A stretch of DNA of 64,000 nucleotides from an uncultured Collinsella sp. (GCA_959599915.1 CAUGJE010000010.1:17942-81941); one strand, 5' to 3'. Shown: positions 48,786 through 59,553, counted from the first letter of the stretch. Program-made: numbers and translations. The notes: generated from the sequence alone by a model not told the origin.

Positions 48786-49433
48786 ATGACCGTCACCTAC
48801 GATGCGTCCCGTGTGACGCTTGTCGATCACCCGCTCGTCCAGCACAAGCTGTCGATCCTGCGCGACAAAAACACCGGCACCAACCAGTTCCGCCAGCTCG
48901 TGCGCGAACTCGCGCTTTTTGACGGCTACGAGGCCATGCGCGACCTGCCTATGGAAGACGTCGAGGTCGAGACCCCCATCACTACCGCCACGTTCAAACA
49001 GCTTGCCGGCAAGAAACTCGCCATCGTGCCCATCCTGCGTGCGGGCCTTGGCATGGTCGACGGCATCCTCGACCTGGTGCCCTCCGCTCGCGTGGGTCAC
49101 ATCGGCATGGAGCGCGACGAGGTCACCCACGAGCCGCACGAGTATTACTGCAAGATGCCCAAGGATATCGACCAGCGCATCTGCTTGGTCGTCGACCCCA
49201 TGCTTGCCACGGGCGGTTCGGCCGAGATGGCCATCAGCTACCTGCGCGAGCGCGGTGTCAAGGACATCCGCATGCTGTGCATCGTCGCGGCCCCCGAGGG
49301 CCTCAAGTCGCTGACCGAGAAGGACCCAGATGTGCATATCTATACCTGCGCCATCGACGACCATCTCAACGAGGCTGCCTACATCGTTCCCGGCCTCGGC
49401 GACGCCGGCGACCGCATCTACGGCACGCTCTAG
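48786..49433 (+). CDS. upp: Uracil phosphoribosyltransferase
   Basis: A 215-residue salvage enzyme joining uracil and PRPP to give UMP. LVDHPLVQHKLSILRDKNTG at the N-terminus, the PRPP loop LVVDPMLATGGSAEMAI and the uracil-binding AYIVPGLGDAGDRIYGT end are complete. ATG at 48786 is chosen because homology begins there; AAAGGGG lies upstream. A GC-rich hairpin with 10-base arms (49475-49484/49500-49509) follows about 40 bases after the stop. Confidence 0.95.
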   Translation: MTVTYDASRVTLVDHPLVQHKLSILRDKNTGTNQFRQLVRELALFDGYEAMRDLPMEDVEVETPITTATFKQLAGKKLAIVPILRAGLGMVDGILDLVPSARVGHIGMERDEVTHEPHEYYCKMPKDIDQRICLVVDPMLATGGSAEMAISYLRERGVKDIRMLCIVAAPEGLKSLTEKDPDVHIYTCAIDDHLNEAAYIVPGLGDAGDRIYGTL

Positions 49434-49624
49434 TCGCTGGGCTAAACGGCCGCGGCTGCAAATACGAAGAAACGGTGCGCGCGGACGAACAAAAGGCGAC
49501 CGCGCGCACTCCTGTTAACGGACGTTTTGCCCTGCAGGGTTCGAGAAAAACGTATTACCGTACCTGCGGCATAAAGAAGGTCTTAAGAAAACGAACAGGT
49601 GCGTATTAACCGATGCTTTTTCGG

Positions 49625-49652
49625 TTGTACTTTAGCGATTGGCTCGTACAAT
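49625..49652 (+). promoter_or_regulatory. Probable promoter of the ATP synthase operon
   Basis: TTGTAC (49625-49630) and TACAAT (49647-49652) with a 16-base spacer fit a vegetative promoter about 60 bases upstream of the first small gene. The 280-base gap from upp holds this and the upp hairpin only. Confidence 0.5.
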
Positions 49653-49713
49653 AGTCACCAATGTTTGGCGGGAACTGTTCTGTGAAGCGTTAAAAAGGAA
49701 AGTGAGGACGCCA

Positions 49714-50025
49714 GTGTTTCAGATAGCCGATCTGCTCGCTATCGTTGCAGGCGCCATCGCGGGCGCAATTGCCTTCCTTCCCTTTGTCTTTACGCTCAAG
49801 CCGGTTCTTGACGATAAACAGAATGCGGACATGCTCAAGGGTATGGTGAGTCTGGCGGTCTCGGCAATCGCCCTGCTCGTCTTTACCTTGGTTGTGTTTG
49901 TGTTGTTCGGAGAGGCATTTCGCATGTTCCTCCTGGGCGAGGCGATCGGCTTCGTGGCCTTTATGGCCGCCTGCGCGGTTCGTGTCGCCAAGGCGCTGCG
50001 AGATCCTCATGAGGTCGAAAGGTAA
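49714..50025 (+). CDS. Small membrane protein at the AtpI position
   Basis: A 103-residue hydrophobic protein with three to four spans (IADLLAIVAGAIAGAIAFLP, LAVSAIALLVFTLVVFVLF, AIGFVAFMAACAVRVA). It has no strong sequence match that I recognise, but its place directly before atpB, three bases apart, is that of AtpI/AtpZ, which aid c-ring assembly or ion supply. GTG at 49714 is preferred since GAGGA lies five bases upstream; GTG at 49702 is an alternative. Confidence 0.62.
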   Translation: MFQIADLLAIVAGAIAGAIAFLPFVFTLKPVLDDKQNADMLKGMVSLAVSAIALLVFTLVVFVLFGEAFRMFLLGEAIGFVAFMAACAVRVAKALRDPHEVER

Positions 50026-50028
50026 GTC

Positions 50029-50832
50029 GTGGAAATTTTTGAAAAGCTGCCTGATGAGATTAATCATCTGGTCAGCGAGTTCAGCTCCACCCCTGTCGTG
50101 GGCGATCTGAGCTGCGGCATCACGCAGTACTCGTTTTGGCTGATCGTCTCCACGATCGTGCTCCTGATCGTCCTGGCCGTGTTCAAGAAGAAGCAGACCC
50201 TGGTTCCCAAGGGCTTCTTCGTCAACGGTTTCGAGTACATCATCGAGTACGTCGAGAACGATATCGGCAAGGGTGTCGTGGGTGAGAACTGGAAGAAGCA
50301 CTTCCCGTTCCTGTGCTCGCTTTTCCTGTTCATCCTGATCAATAACATGATCGGCCTGATTCCGGGAATGAAGCCCGGCACCGGCGCAATCGGCTCCACC
50401 GCCGCACTCGCCATTTTCGCCTTCGTGTACTTCATCTACTACGGATGCAAGGCTCACGGCGTGATCGGCTACATCAAGAGCCTCGCCCCGCAGGGCGTGA
50501 GCTTCCCGATGAACGTGCTCGTGTGGGTCGTCGAGCTTTTCTCGACCTTCCTGCGCCTCATCACGCTCGCCGTCCGTCTGTTCTGCAACATGTTCGCAGG
50601 ACACGTGGTCATGGGCTCGTTCGCCATCATGGCGAGCATGTTCATGCAGCCGCTGCTTCAGCAGGTTTCCGCGGCCCACGCCGTTGGCGCCCTGCCTTCG
50701 CTGGCCTGGCTTGCCATCCTCATCCTGATCTATGCGATCGAGCTTGTGGTCGGCGCCATCCAGGCTTACGTCTTCACGGTCCTTACCGCCGTGTATGTCT
50801 CCGAGGCAGAGGAGGTCGCGGAGGAGGAGTAG
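50029..50832 (+). CDS. atpB: F1Fo ATP synthase subunit a
   Basis: A 267-residue membrane subunit of the proton channel. The essential Arg is in LRLITLAVRLFCNMFAGH, and LLPQ-like and GVSFPMNVLVWVVELFSTFL segments form the half-channels. It begins with GTG at 50029. The C-terminus is unusually acidic (SEAEEVAEEE). Followed by a 124-base gap with two hairpins before atpE, a typical way to raise subunit c output. Confidence 0.93.
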   Translation: MEIFEKLPDEINHLVSEFSSTPVVGDLSCGITQYSFWLIVSTIVLLIVLAVFKKKQTLVPKGFFVNGFEYIIEYVENDIGKGVVGENWKKHFPFLCSLFLFILINNMIGLIPGMKPGTGAIGSTAALAIFAFVYFIYYGCKAHGVIGYIKSLAPQGVSFPMNVLVWVVELFSTFLRLITLAVRLFCNMFAGHVVMGSFAIMASMFMQPLLQQVSAAHAVGALPSLAWLAILILIYAIELVVGAIQAYVFTVLTAVYVSEAEEVAEEE

Positions 50833-50956
50833 TCTTCCGTTCGCGCCTTAAAGGTAAGGTAATTCGTTAAACCGCCGGTGCCCGTACCCATGGAGCCCGG
50901 CAGTTATAAAAAGGTTATCCTGCGTGAAATAAGACACGCACGACAAAGGAGGAATC

Positions 50957-51151
50957 GTGGGAGTTATCGGTTACGGTCTCGGTGTTATCGGCGCTGGTCT
51001 TGCTATCGGCCTGTCTGCTCTGGGTGCTACGGGTGCTATGGCCCGTCAGCCTGAGGTCCAGGGCCGCGTGTTCACCGTCTTCATTATGGGCTCCGCCTTC
51101 GGCGAGGCTCTGGCTCTGATCGGCTTCGTTGTCGCGCTGATCGTTAAATAG
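50957..51151 (+). CDS. atpE: F1Fo ATP synthase subunit c
   Basis: A 64-residue two-helix protein, short for subunit c (70-90 is usual). The polar loop is ARQPEVQGR and the ion-binding carboxylate is Glu50 in GSAFGEALALIGF. Aligned by eye with sodium-type c subunits, the TM1 Gln is Ile and the residue after Glu is Ala, so proton coupling is inferred. Begins with GTG behind AAAGGAGGA. A GCGTG/CACGC hairpin just upstream may help its translation. Confidence 0.93.
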   Translation: MGVIGYGLGVIGAGLAIGLSALGATGAMARQPEVQGRVFTVFIMGSAFGEALALIGFVVALIVK

Positions 51152-51166
51152 CACGGAGCGTCAAGT

Positions 51167-51769
51167 ATGAATCTTTCATCCCAGAAGAGCGCGATCGCAC
51201 TCTCCGCGTCCGCGGCCGCGCTGCTCATGCCGGTTTCCGCGTTCGCCGAGGACGGCGCTGCCGGTGCGGACATCCTCATCCCTAAGATGGCGGAGTTCAT
51301 CCCGGCGCTTATCGCCTTCCTGATTATCTGGATCGTGCTGGCCAAGGTCGCCCTGCCGGGCATCATGAAAACCATGGAGGAGCGCGGCAAGAAGATCGAG
51401 GAGAGCCTCGACGAGGCCGAGAAGACCAAGCAGGAGGCTATCGCCAAGCGCGCTGAGTCCGACTCGATCGTCACCGACGCCCGTCGTCAGGCTGCCGACA
51501 TCGTTCTCGAGGCCCGTAAGGACGCCGAGTCCGAGCGCGCCCGTATCATCGAGGCTGCTCACAAGGAGGCCGAGGAGATCATCGCCAAGGCCCATACGAC
51601 CGTCGAGGACGAGCGCAAGTCCATTTACGCCGGTGCCGCGAGCTCCATCGCCGACCTGTCCGTTGCCGTCGCCACCAAGATCGTGGGCGAGGCACTCGAG
51701 GACGATGCCGAGCAGAAGAAGCTCATCGAGCGCTACATCCAGGAAGCAGGTAGCCTGAATGCCGACTAG
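51167..51769 (+). CDS. atpF: F1Fo ATP synthase subunit b with an N-terminal signal-like segment
   Basis: A 200-residue subunit. Before the usual membrane helix (FIPALIAFLIIWIVLAKVAL) there is an extra hydrophobic segment, SAIALSASAAALLMPVSAFA, followed by EDG, which looks like a cleavable signal peptide. The rest is a long charged coiled coil (EERGKKIEESLDEAEKTKQE ...) that forms the peripheral stalk. ATG at 51167. The stop overlaps atpH by 11 bases. Confidence 0.92.
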   Translation: MNLSSQKSAIALSASAAALLMPVSAFAEDGAAGADILIPKMAEFIPALIAFLIIWIVLAKVALPGIMKTMEERGKKIEESLDEAEKTKQEAIAKRAESDSIVTDARRQAADIVLEARKDAESERARIIEAAHKEAEEIIAKAHTTVEDERKSIYAGAASSIADLSVAVATKIVGEALEDDAEQKKLIERYIQEAGSLNAD

Positions 51770-52235
51770 CCGCTATCAGGACAAGGTGCTCGAGACCTAC
51801 GCGCGCTCCCTTCTGGAAGCCGCTAAGGCCGAGAACCATGTGTTCGAGGACCTCGAGATGATCGAGCGCTTGGCTTCTGCCAGCCCCGAGATCATCGCCG
51901 TGCTCGACACCATGTCCAAGCGCGACCAGCTCGACCTTCTTCCCAAGGTGGCAGCTGCCTTTAAGTATGTTGCCGAGGAAGACGAGGATGTAGTGGGCGT
52001 GACCGTCACCACGGCGATCCCGCTCGACGACGAGCTGCGTCAAACCATCACTAAGAAATGCGAGCAGGACTTCGGCCGCAAGGTATTCCTTATCGAGCAG
52101 GTTGACCCGTCTATCGTGGGCGGCCTGGTGCTCGAGGCCCGCGGCGAGCGTCGTGACATTTCCGTCAAGACGCAGCTGCGCATCGCGCAGGAGACCCTCG
52201 CAAACTCTGCTAATTCGTACGGAGGTGAAGCCTAA
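51759..52235 (+). CDS. atpH: F1Fo ATP synthase subunit delta
   Basis: A 158-residue OSCP/delta subunit, slightly short (170-180 is usual). It opens with YQDKVLETYARSLLEAAKAE and ends with the conserved GGLVLEARGERRDISVKTQL. It links the b stalk to the alpha subunits. Start overlaps atpF, and its TAA shares the A with the atpA ATG, so translation is coupled on both sides. Confidence 0.92.
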   Translation: MPTSRYQDKVLETYARSLLEAAKAENHVFEDLEMIERLASASPEIIAVLDTMSKRDQLDLLPKVAAAFKYVAEEDEDVVGVTVTTAIPLDDELRQTITKKCEQDFGRKVFLIEQVDPSIVGGLVLEARGERRDISVKTQLRIAQETLANSANSYGGEA

Positions 52236-53833
52236 TGTCCGAAACCCTCAATGCCCAGGATATCGCCAAGAAACTGCAGGAGCAGCTCACGAGCCTCTCC
52301 GCGACGGTCGATACGCATGAGGTTTCAACGGTCGACGAGGTAGGCGACGGCATCGCGCGCGTCTCCGGCCTCAAGAGCGCCATGGCAGGCGAGCTTCTGG
52401 AGTTCAAGAGCTCCGATACCGGTGAGACCGTCTTCGGCCTTGCCCAGAACCTTGACCGTGACGAGGTCGGCGCCGTTCTGTTCGGTGCCGTCGACTCCAT
52501 CAAGGAAGGCGACGAGTGCCGCACCACTGGCCGCATTATGGATATCCCCGTGAGCCGTGCCATGCTCGGCCGCGTCGTCAATCCGCTCGGCCAGCCCATC
52601 GACGGCCTGGGCGACATCGTCGCCACGCACCGTCGCCCCATCGAGTTCAAGGCTCCCGGCGTCATCGATCGTACCCCGGTGTGCGAGCCGGTTCAGACCG
52701 GTCTGCTCGCTATCGACTCCATGGTGCCTATTGGCCGCGGTCAGCGTGAGCTCATCATCGGCGACCGTAAGACCGGTAAGACCGCCATCGCCATCGACGC
52801 TATCCTCAACCAGCGCGGCAAGGGCATGGTCTGCATCTATGTCGCCATCGGCCAGAAGGCCTCCACGGTTGCCAACATCCGCGAGACCCTCGCTCAGCAC
52901 GGTGCGCTCGACTACACCATCATCGTTTCGGCCACCGCTGCCGATTCCGCCCCTATGCAGTACATCGCGCCTATGGCCGGTGCCGCTATCGGCGAGTTCT
53001 TCATGTACAATGGCGAGGACGGCAAGCCCGCCAGCGAGACCAACCCCGGCGGCCACGTGCTCGTCATCTACGACGACCTGTCCAAGCAGGCTGTGGCCTA
53101 CCGTCAGATGTCGCTGACGCTGCATCGTCCGCCCGGACGCGAGGCCTATCCTGGCGACATCTTCTACCTGCACTCTCGTCTGCTCGAGCGTGCCGTCAAG
53201 ATGTCCAAGAAGAACGGTTACGGCTCCATGACGGCACTGCCGATCATCGAGACCCAGGACGGCGACGTCTCGGCCTACATTCCGACCAACGTCATTTCCA
53301 TTACCGATGGTCAGATCTACCTGCAGTCCGAGCTCTTCTTCCAGGGTCAGCGCCCGGCAGTCGACGTGGGCATCTCCGTGTCCCGCGTCGGTGGCGATGC
53401 GCAGACCAAGGCTATGAAGCAGGTTGCCGGCAACCTTCGCCTGGACCTCGCTTCGTACCAGGAGCTCGCTGGCTTTACGCAGTTCGGCTCCGACCTCGAC
53501 GAGGCTACTCAGAAGCAGCTGACCCATGGTGCTCGCATGACCGAGCTCCTGAAGCAGCCGCGTTACAAGCCGTTTGAGGTTGGCGAGCAGATCGTTACGC
53601 TGTTCGCTGGCAACGAGGGCTTCCTGGATGACCTGGAGATCGCCGACGTGCTGCCCTTCCGTGCCGAGCTCATCGAGTACATGGACAATGGCTTTGGTTC
53701 GCTGCTCGACAAGGTTCGCGCCAAGAAGATCGATGATGACACCAAGGCTGAGCTCTTGCGCGTCATCGGCGACTTCAAGCAGCAGTTCATGGCCAAGCAC
53801 CATTCGGATGTTTCTGGATCAGAGGAGAACTAA
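52235..53833 (+). CDS. atpA: F1Fo ATP synthase subunit alpha
   Basis: A 532-residue non-catalytic nucleotide-binding subunit. Walker A is GDRKTGKTAIAIDA, and SVSRVGGDAQTKAMKQVAG (signature near PAVDVGISVSRVGG) is present, as is the regulatory N-terminal beta-barrel. ATG at 52235 follows GGAGGTG. Length is normal (about 500-550). Confidence 0.96.
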   Translation: MSETLNAQDIAKKLQEQLTSLSATVDTHEVSTVDEVGDGIARVSGLKSAMAGELLEFKSSDTGETVFGLAQNLDRDEVGAVLFGAVDSIKEGDECRTTGRIMDIPVSRAMLGRVVNPLGQPIDGLGDIVATHRRPIEFKAPGVIDRTPVCEPVQTGLLAIDSMVPIGRGQRELIIGDRKTGKTAIAIDAILNQRGKGMVCIYVAIGQKASTVANIRETLAQHGALDYTIIVSATAADSAPMQYIAPMAGAAIGEFFMYNGEDGKPASETNPGGHVLVIYDDLSKQAVAYRQMSLTLHRPPGREAYPGDIFYLHSRLLERAVKMSKKNGYGSMTALPIIETQDGDVSAYIPTNVISITDGQIYLQSELFFQGQRPAVDVGISVSRVGGDAQTKAMKQVAGNLRLDLASYQELAGFTQFGSDLDEATQKQLTHGARMTELLKQPRYKPFEVGEQIVTLFAGNEGFLDDLEIADVLPFRAELIEYMDNGFGSLLDKVRAKKIDDDTKAELLRVIGDFKQQFMAKHHSDVSGSEEN

Positions 53834-53838
53834 GCCCC

Positions 53839-54746
53839 ATGGCCAACCTTCGCGACATTAAGAAGCGAATCTCCTCGGTTACCACGACCAAGCAGATCAC
53901 GCGCACGATGGAGATGGTCTCTACGGCCAAGATCCGTCGTGCCCTCGATCGCTCCAAGCAGGCCGAGCCCTATAAGGAGGCGCTGACCGACGTCATGTTG
54001 ACGGTCGCCGGCGACGCCTCCTGTTCGGGCACCGATCCCATGCTGCAGAAGCATGAGAGCGTCAAGCATGGCCTGATTGTCGTTATTGCCTCGGACCGCG
54101 GCCTTGCCGGCGGTTTCAATACGACGGTGGAGCGCACGGCCGAAAAGCTCGCCGCTTCTTGGGCGAACGACGGCATCGAGTGCGAGATCATCGCGTGCGG
54201 GCGTAAGCCGGCCACGTATTTCCGTGACCGCGCAAACGTCGTCATGCACTTTGAGGGCAACTCCTCTGAGCCCGATTTCAATCAGGCCCGCATGATCTCC
54301 TCTCATATCTGCGATGCGTATCGTGCCGGTGAGCTTGACCGTGTCGAGCTTGTCTACCACCACGCCAAGAACCGCGTGGATCAGGAGCTTCGCGTCGAGC
54401 ATCTGTTGCCGCTCGACCCCGAGATGATCGCTATGGCCCACGGTCCGCGTAAGAACGAGACCGACGCCCCTAAGCGCATCTCGTCCACGTTCGAGTTCGT
54501 GCCCTCTCCCGAGCATGTTCTCGGCAAGCTTGTGCCGTCTTATATCCTGACGGTCATCTACCAGGCCCTGATCGATTCGGCGGCTGCCGAGCAGGGTGCA
54601 CGCCGCAAGGCCATGCACTCCGCGACGGAAAACGCCACCGCGATCATCTCGACCCTTACCCGCACGTATAGTCGCGTGCGCCAGGCTTCGATCACGACCG
54701 AGATTAACGAGATCGTCGGCGGAGCCTCAGCATTGGAGGAACAGTA

Positions 54747-54747
<1 letters not shown>
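53839..54747 (+). CDS. atpG: F1Fo ATP synthase subunit gamma
   Basis: A 302-residue central-stalk subunit. The N-terminal helix ANLRDIKKRISSVTTTKQIT and C-terminal helix SATENATAIISTLTRTYSRV with RQASITTEINEIVGGASAL are diagnostic. The last base of its TAA-containing end overlaps the atpD ATG. An internal segment (KNETDAPKRISSTFEFVPSP) is typical for actinobacteria. Confidence 0.95.
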
Positions 54748-56201
<1,454 letters not shown>

Positions 56202-56204
56202 GTT

Positions 56205-56597
56205 ATGCGTATCCGCATCGTGTGCCCCGTGAGCTGCGCCTATGAGGGCGACGCTGCGTTTGTGTCGATTCCGTCCACGGATGGCGAGTTTGGCGTCCTG
56301 CCTGCTCACTCCAGCGAGATCTGCACGATCGACCGCGGTTACGTTCGCGTTTCCGATAAGGCCATGGGCACTGTCGACCACACGTTTGCCGTGGCCGGCG
56401 GCTATGCCCAGGTTGCGGACGATGTCGTGACCGTTCTCGCCGAGCGCGCTTGCGATTTGGCGACCGTCGATGCCGACAAGCTTAAAGCTGATATTCAAGG
56501 TTTTGAAGAGAAGCTGGGTAATTTGTCGGAGGATGATGCACGCCGCGCCTACCTCTATAATGAAATCGCATGGTGTAAGCTCAAGCTTGCCCAATAG
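56205..56597 (+). CDS. atpC: F1Fo ATP synthase subunit epsilon
   Basis: A 130-residue subunit with the N-terminal beta-sandwich (MRIRIVCPVSCAYEGDAAFV, GEFGVLPAHSSEI, VAGGYAQVADDVVTVLAERA) and a C-terminal helical hairpin that can inhibit ATP hydrolysis. ATG at 56205, three bases after atpD. Last gene of the operon; a terminator follows at 56633. Confidence 0.93.
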   Translation: MRIRIVCPVSCAYEGDAAFVSIPSTDGEFGVLPAHSSEICTIDRGYVRVSDKAMGTVDHTFAVAGGYAQVADDVVTVLAERACDLATVDADKLKADIQGFEEKLGNLSEDDARRAYLYNEIAWCKLKLAQ

Positions 56598-56632
56598 TCA
56601 AACGATTTAGCGTTCGACCATTTGCGAACACA

Positions 56633-56671
56633 TCATGCCCGGGATGGCCCAGCCACCCCGGGCATGCTTTT
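56633..56671 (+). terminator. Terminator between atpC and murA
   Basis: CATGCCCGGG (56633-56642) pairs with CCCGGGCATG (56657-56666), followed by CTTTTTG. The murA ribosome-binding site GAAAGGG starts right behind the T-run, so read-through may still serve murA. Confidence 0.8.
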
Positions 56672-56685
56672 TGAAAGGGTAGACC

Positions 56686-57969
56686 TTGGATATTATCCGC
56701 GTTGAGGGTGGCCACGCCATCGGAGGCTCCGTGCCCGTCTCGGGCGCCAAGAACTCCGCGCTCAAACTCATGGCGGCAACGCTTCTGGCGCCGGGCAAGA
56801 CGACGCTGCAGAACGTGCCCGATATTTCCGATGTCCACGTGATGGGCAAGGTGCTCAAGGGCATGGGCGCTACGATCGATGTTCTCGACGAGCACACGCT
56901 CGAGATTGATACCTCTCAGGTCGATTCATGGGAGGCCCCCTACGAGCTCGTTGCCAAGATGCGCGCTTCCACCGCCGTCATGGGGCCCCTGCTGGGCCGC
57001 TTCCATCGCGCCAAAATTGCCATGCCGGGCGGCTGCAACCTGGGTGCTCGTAAGATCGATATGCACATTCTTGGTCTTGAGGCCCTGGGCGTTGAGTTCG
57101 ATACCGCCCACGGTTACATCAACGCTAATGCGCCCCAAGGTCTGCGCGGTACCACCGTCACGCTCGAGTTCGCCAGCGTCGGTGCGACCGAGAATCTCAT
57201 CATGGCCTCTGTGCGCGCACAGGGCACCACGGTTATCGACAATGCCGCCCGCGAGCCCGAGATCGTCGATCTCGCTAACATGCTCAACGAGATGGGCGCC
57301 AAGATTGTTGGCGCCGGTACGCCCGTCGTGACTATCGAAGGCGTGGAAGAGCTCCATCCCGTTATCCATCGCGTGGTGGGCGACCGCATCGAGGCCGGTA
57401 CCTTTATCGTCGCCGGTGCGTTGATGGCGGACGATCGCGGTGTCGATGTCACGGGCTTTTGCCCCATTCATTTGGGCATGGTGCTCAAGAAGATGGAGCT
57501 CATGGGTATCGACTGCGAGCGCGTCGAGGATGGCGTCCATGTGAACCGTGCCGAGCGTATCAAGCCGGTCGACATCCAGACGCTTCCGTTCCCCGGTTTC
57601 CCGACCGACATGCAGGCGCAGATTATGGTGCTCTCCGCCCTTGCCGACGGCAGTTCCGTTATTACCGAGAACATCTTCGAGAATCGCTTTATGTTTGCCT
57701 CTGAGCTGGTGCGCATGGGTGCCGACATTCGTATCGAGAGCCATCATGCCATGATTCATGGCGTCAAGGGCTTCTCGGGTGCACAGGTTACCTCGCCCGA
57801 TCTGCGCGGCGGAGCGGCCCTCGTCGTAGCGGGCTTGATCGCCGACGGGACGACCGAGGTTTCGGCTATCCATCACATCAAGCGCGGCTACGAGCAGTTT
57901 GTCGAAAAGCTGCAGGCGCTCGGCGCGCATGTCGAGCATGCTACCGTCCCCGATCCCGTCATCTACTAA
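56686..57969 (+). CDS. murA: UDP-N-acetylglucosamine 1-carboxyvinyltransferase
   Basis: A 427-residue enzyme of the first committed step of peptidoglycan synthesis (transfer of enolpyruvate from PEP). VEGGHAIGGSVPVSGAKNSA at the N-terminus and MPGGCNLGARKIDMH with the PEP-site Cys117 (the residue fosfomycin modifies) are intact. It begins with TTG at 56686 (MDIIRVEGGH), with GAAAGGG upstream. The LCP-family gene follows after 12 bases, consistent with an envelope operon. Confidence 0.95.
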   Translation: MDIIRVEGGHAIGGSVPVSGAKNSALKLMAATLLAPGKTTLQNVPDISDVHVMGKVLKGMGATIDVLDEHTLEIDTSQVDSWEAPYELVAKMRASTAVMGPLLGRFHRAKIAMPGGCNLGARKIDMHILGLEALGVEFDTAHGYINANAPQGLRGTTVTLEFASVGATENLIMASVRAQGTTVIDNAAREPEIVDLANMLNEMGAKIVGAGTPVVTIEGVEELHPVIHRVVGDRIEAGTFIVAGALMADDRGVDVTGFCPIHLGMVLKKMELMGIDCERVEDGVHVNRAERIKPVDIQTLPFPGFPTDMQAQIMVLSALADGSSVITENIFENRFMFASELVRMGADIRIESHHAMIHGVKGFSGAQVTSPDLRGGAALVVAGLIADGTTEVSAIHHIKRGYEQFVEKLQALGAHVEHATVPDPVIY

Positions 57970-57981
57970 TACAGGTTGCCT

Positions 57982-59217
57982 ATGTTTAATAAAAAGCCCC
58001 TCGCAGATACCACCACCCGAAGACCCTCAACTGGTGCGCAGGCCAAGATCTACAGTCGCGATAACGTGGCTCGCTATTCCGAGCGCGCTCGCCAACGTCG
58101 TCGTAGCCACACGATTCGTCACGTCGCGCTCATTGTCGTGCTTGGCGTGCTGTTGAGTGCCACTACCGCTGCCGGCCTGTGGTTTGCCACCATTATGGGC
58201 AAGCTCGGCGATTCTAATGTCATTACCGACAATCTGCGTCGGGTTCTGGTTGACACCGATGAGGCAAAGGATCCGTTCTACGTGCTGCTTCTTGGTACCG
58301 ACGGCCGTCCGGGCGAGGATACGTATCGTGCCGACTCGATTATCCTGGCACGCATCGACCCCACGCAAAAGCAGGCGACGCTCATTTCCGTTCCGCGCGA
58401 CACCAAGGTCGAGTACAAGGGCGAGACCATGAAGATCAACGCCTGCCATACCGTTGGCGGCGCCGAGGCCATGGTCGAGGCGGTCAACGAGCTGTGCGGT
58501 GTTCAGATTTCCCACTATGCCGAGGTCAGCTTCGACGGTATGCAGGCGCTGATTGATTCGGTTGGCGGTATCGACATTAACGCAACCGATGATGTTGACG
58601 ACCCCGAGCACCTGGATATTAAGATTACCGCTGGCCAGCAGCATATGGACGGTGCCACCGCCCTTACCTATGCCCGCTGCCGCTACACCTATGCCGACGG
58701 CGATTACACGCGCATGCGCCACCAGCGTCAGGTGCTTGGCGCCCTTGCCAACCAGATTCTCAATAACTTCGATGCCACGAAGATCTTTGGCCTGGTTAAT
58801 TCGCTGTCCGATATGCTCGTAACCGATATGAGCGTTCAGGATATCGTGGCTACGGTCAACGCCATGCGCGGTATGGATGTCGACGGTATCTACTCGGCCA
58901 ACCTGCCCTCGTACGCCGACGACAGCACCATGATCGACGGTGTGAGCTACGTCTTTGTCTACGAGGACGAGCTCAAGGAAATGATGGAGCGCGTCGATGC
59001 TGGCAAGGATCCCAAGGGTCCCAACACCATGGGTCTTTCCGACGGTTCCAGCTCTACGATCGGCGACCTGAACAACAACACGTCTGACGATTACGCAAAC
59101 GGTACCGCAACCTCATCGGTCAGCTCTGACGATTCCGATGACTCAAGCGATTCGAGCGATTCGGACTACTACGAAGAGCCCACCGGCGACGGCAACGGCT
59201 ACGAAGCCAATTATTAG
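57982..59217 (+). CDS. LytR-CpsA-Psr (LCP) family protein
   Basis: A 411-residue membrane-anchored protein. A basic N-terminus (YSERARQRRRSH) precedes one membrane span (ALIVVLGVLLSATTAAGLWF). The LCP domain shows LLLGTDGRPGEDTYRADSII, SVPRDTKVEYKG, HYAEVSFDGMQALIDSVGGI and ALTYARCRYTYADGDYTRM with the conserved Arg and Asp residues. LCP enzymes attach glycopolymers to peptidoglycan. The last 60 residues are Ser/Asp/Asn-rich (SSDDSDDSSDSSDSDYYEE). Follows murA in the same direction. Composite repeat copy C starts right after its stop. Confidence 0.9.
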   Translation: MFNKKPLADTTTRRPSTGAQAKIYSRDNVARYSERARQRRRSHTIRHVALIVVLGVLLSATTAAGLWFATIMGKLGDSNVITDNLRRVLVDTDEAKDPFYVLLLGTDGRPGEDTYRADSIILARIDPTQKQATLISVPRDTKVEYKGETMKINACHTVGGAEAMVEAVNELCGVQISHYAEVSFDGMQALIDSVGGIDINATDDVDDPEHLDIKITAGQQHMDGATALTYARCRYTYADGDYTRMRHQRQVLGALANQILNNFDATKIFGLVNSLSDMLVTDMSVQDIVATVNAMRGMDVDGIYSANLPSYADDSTMIDGVSYVFVYEDELKEMMERVDAGKDPKGPNTMGLSDGSSSTIGDLNNNTSDDYANGTATSSVSSDDSDDSSDSSDSDYYEEPTGDGNGYEANY

Positions 59218-59388
59218 GGTTACGCGGGCTTACCAGCCCGCGTAACCAGTTGACGCTGCAAACCCGCCAGAGCGGCAATCTGCCTTTCAACTTCGGCGGC
59301 ATGATCAAAAGATCAATGCCGCCTCGTTTCAAGGCACCTTGCTCGCTCTGGCGGGTTTTCGCTGTCGTTGCCAAAACATCGGCGTTGC
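59218..59388. repeat. Three-stem composite repeat, copy C
   Basis: Stem 1 is GGTTACGCGGGCT/AGCCCGCGTAACC (59218-59230, 59235-59247), starting on the base after the LCP stop. TGACGCTGC lies at 59251-59259. Stem 2 is AAACCCGCCAGAGCG/CGCTCTGGCGGGTTT (59260-59274, 59344-59358). Stem 3 is GGCGGCAT-GATC/GATC-A-ATGCCGCC (59295-59306, 59311-59323). The tail TTTTCGCTGTCGTTGCCAAAA-CATCGGCGTT follows. All stems differ from copies A, B and D yet pair. Confidence 0.88.
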
Positions 59389-59408
59389 CTTGGTCCGGAC
59401 TAGTCGTT

Positions 59409-59470
59409 GGGTAGTCATTGGGGACGTTCTTAAACGACTAGTCAAACAAGAACGTCCCCAATGACTACCC
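59409..59470. repeat. GGGGACGTTC-type palindrome, copy 2
   Basis: A 23-base arm at 59409-59431 (GGGTAGTCATTGGGGACGTT...) is repeated inverted at 59448-59470. The centre holds GACTAGTC (59436-59443). It shares the core TTGGGGACGTTCTTAAACGA with copy 1 at 42346 but has different outer arms. More GGGGACGTTCC and AGGGACACTCCCT fragments follow at 59510-59547. Confidence 0.9.
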
Positions 59471-59553
59471 ACAAAGCGAGAGTGGATCTCGTCATTTTGC
59501 GGCACTTGGGGACGTTCCTTTTCTGCCGGCAGTTAGGGACACTCCCTGTACAA

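Noticed and set aside
56686..57969. MurA as a naturally fosfomycin-resistant form
   Set aside because: The PEP-site Cys117 is present in MPGGCNLGAR, so the sequence gives no sign of the Cys-to-Asp resistance change.
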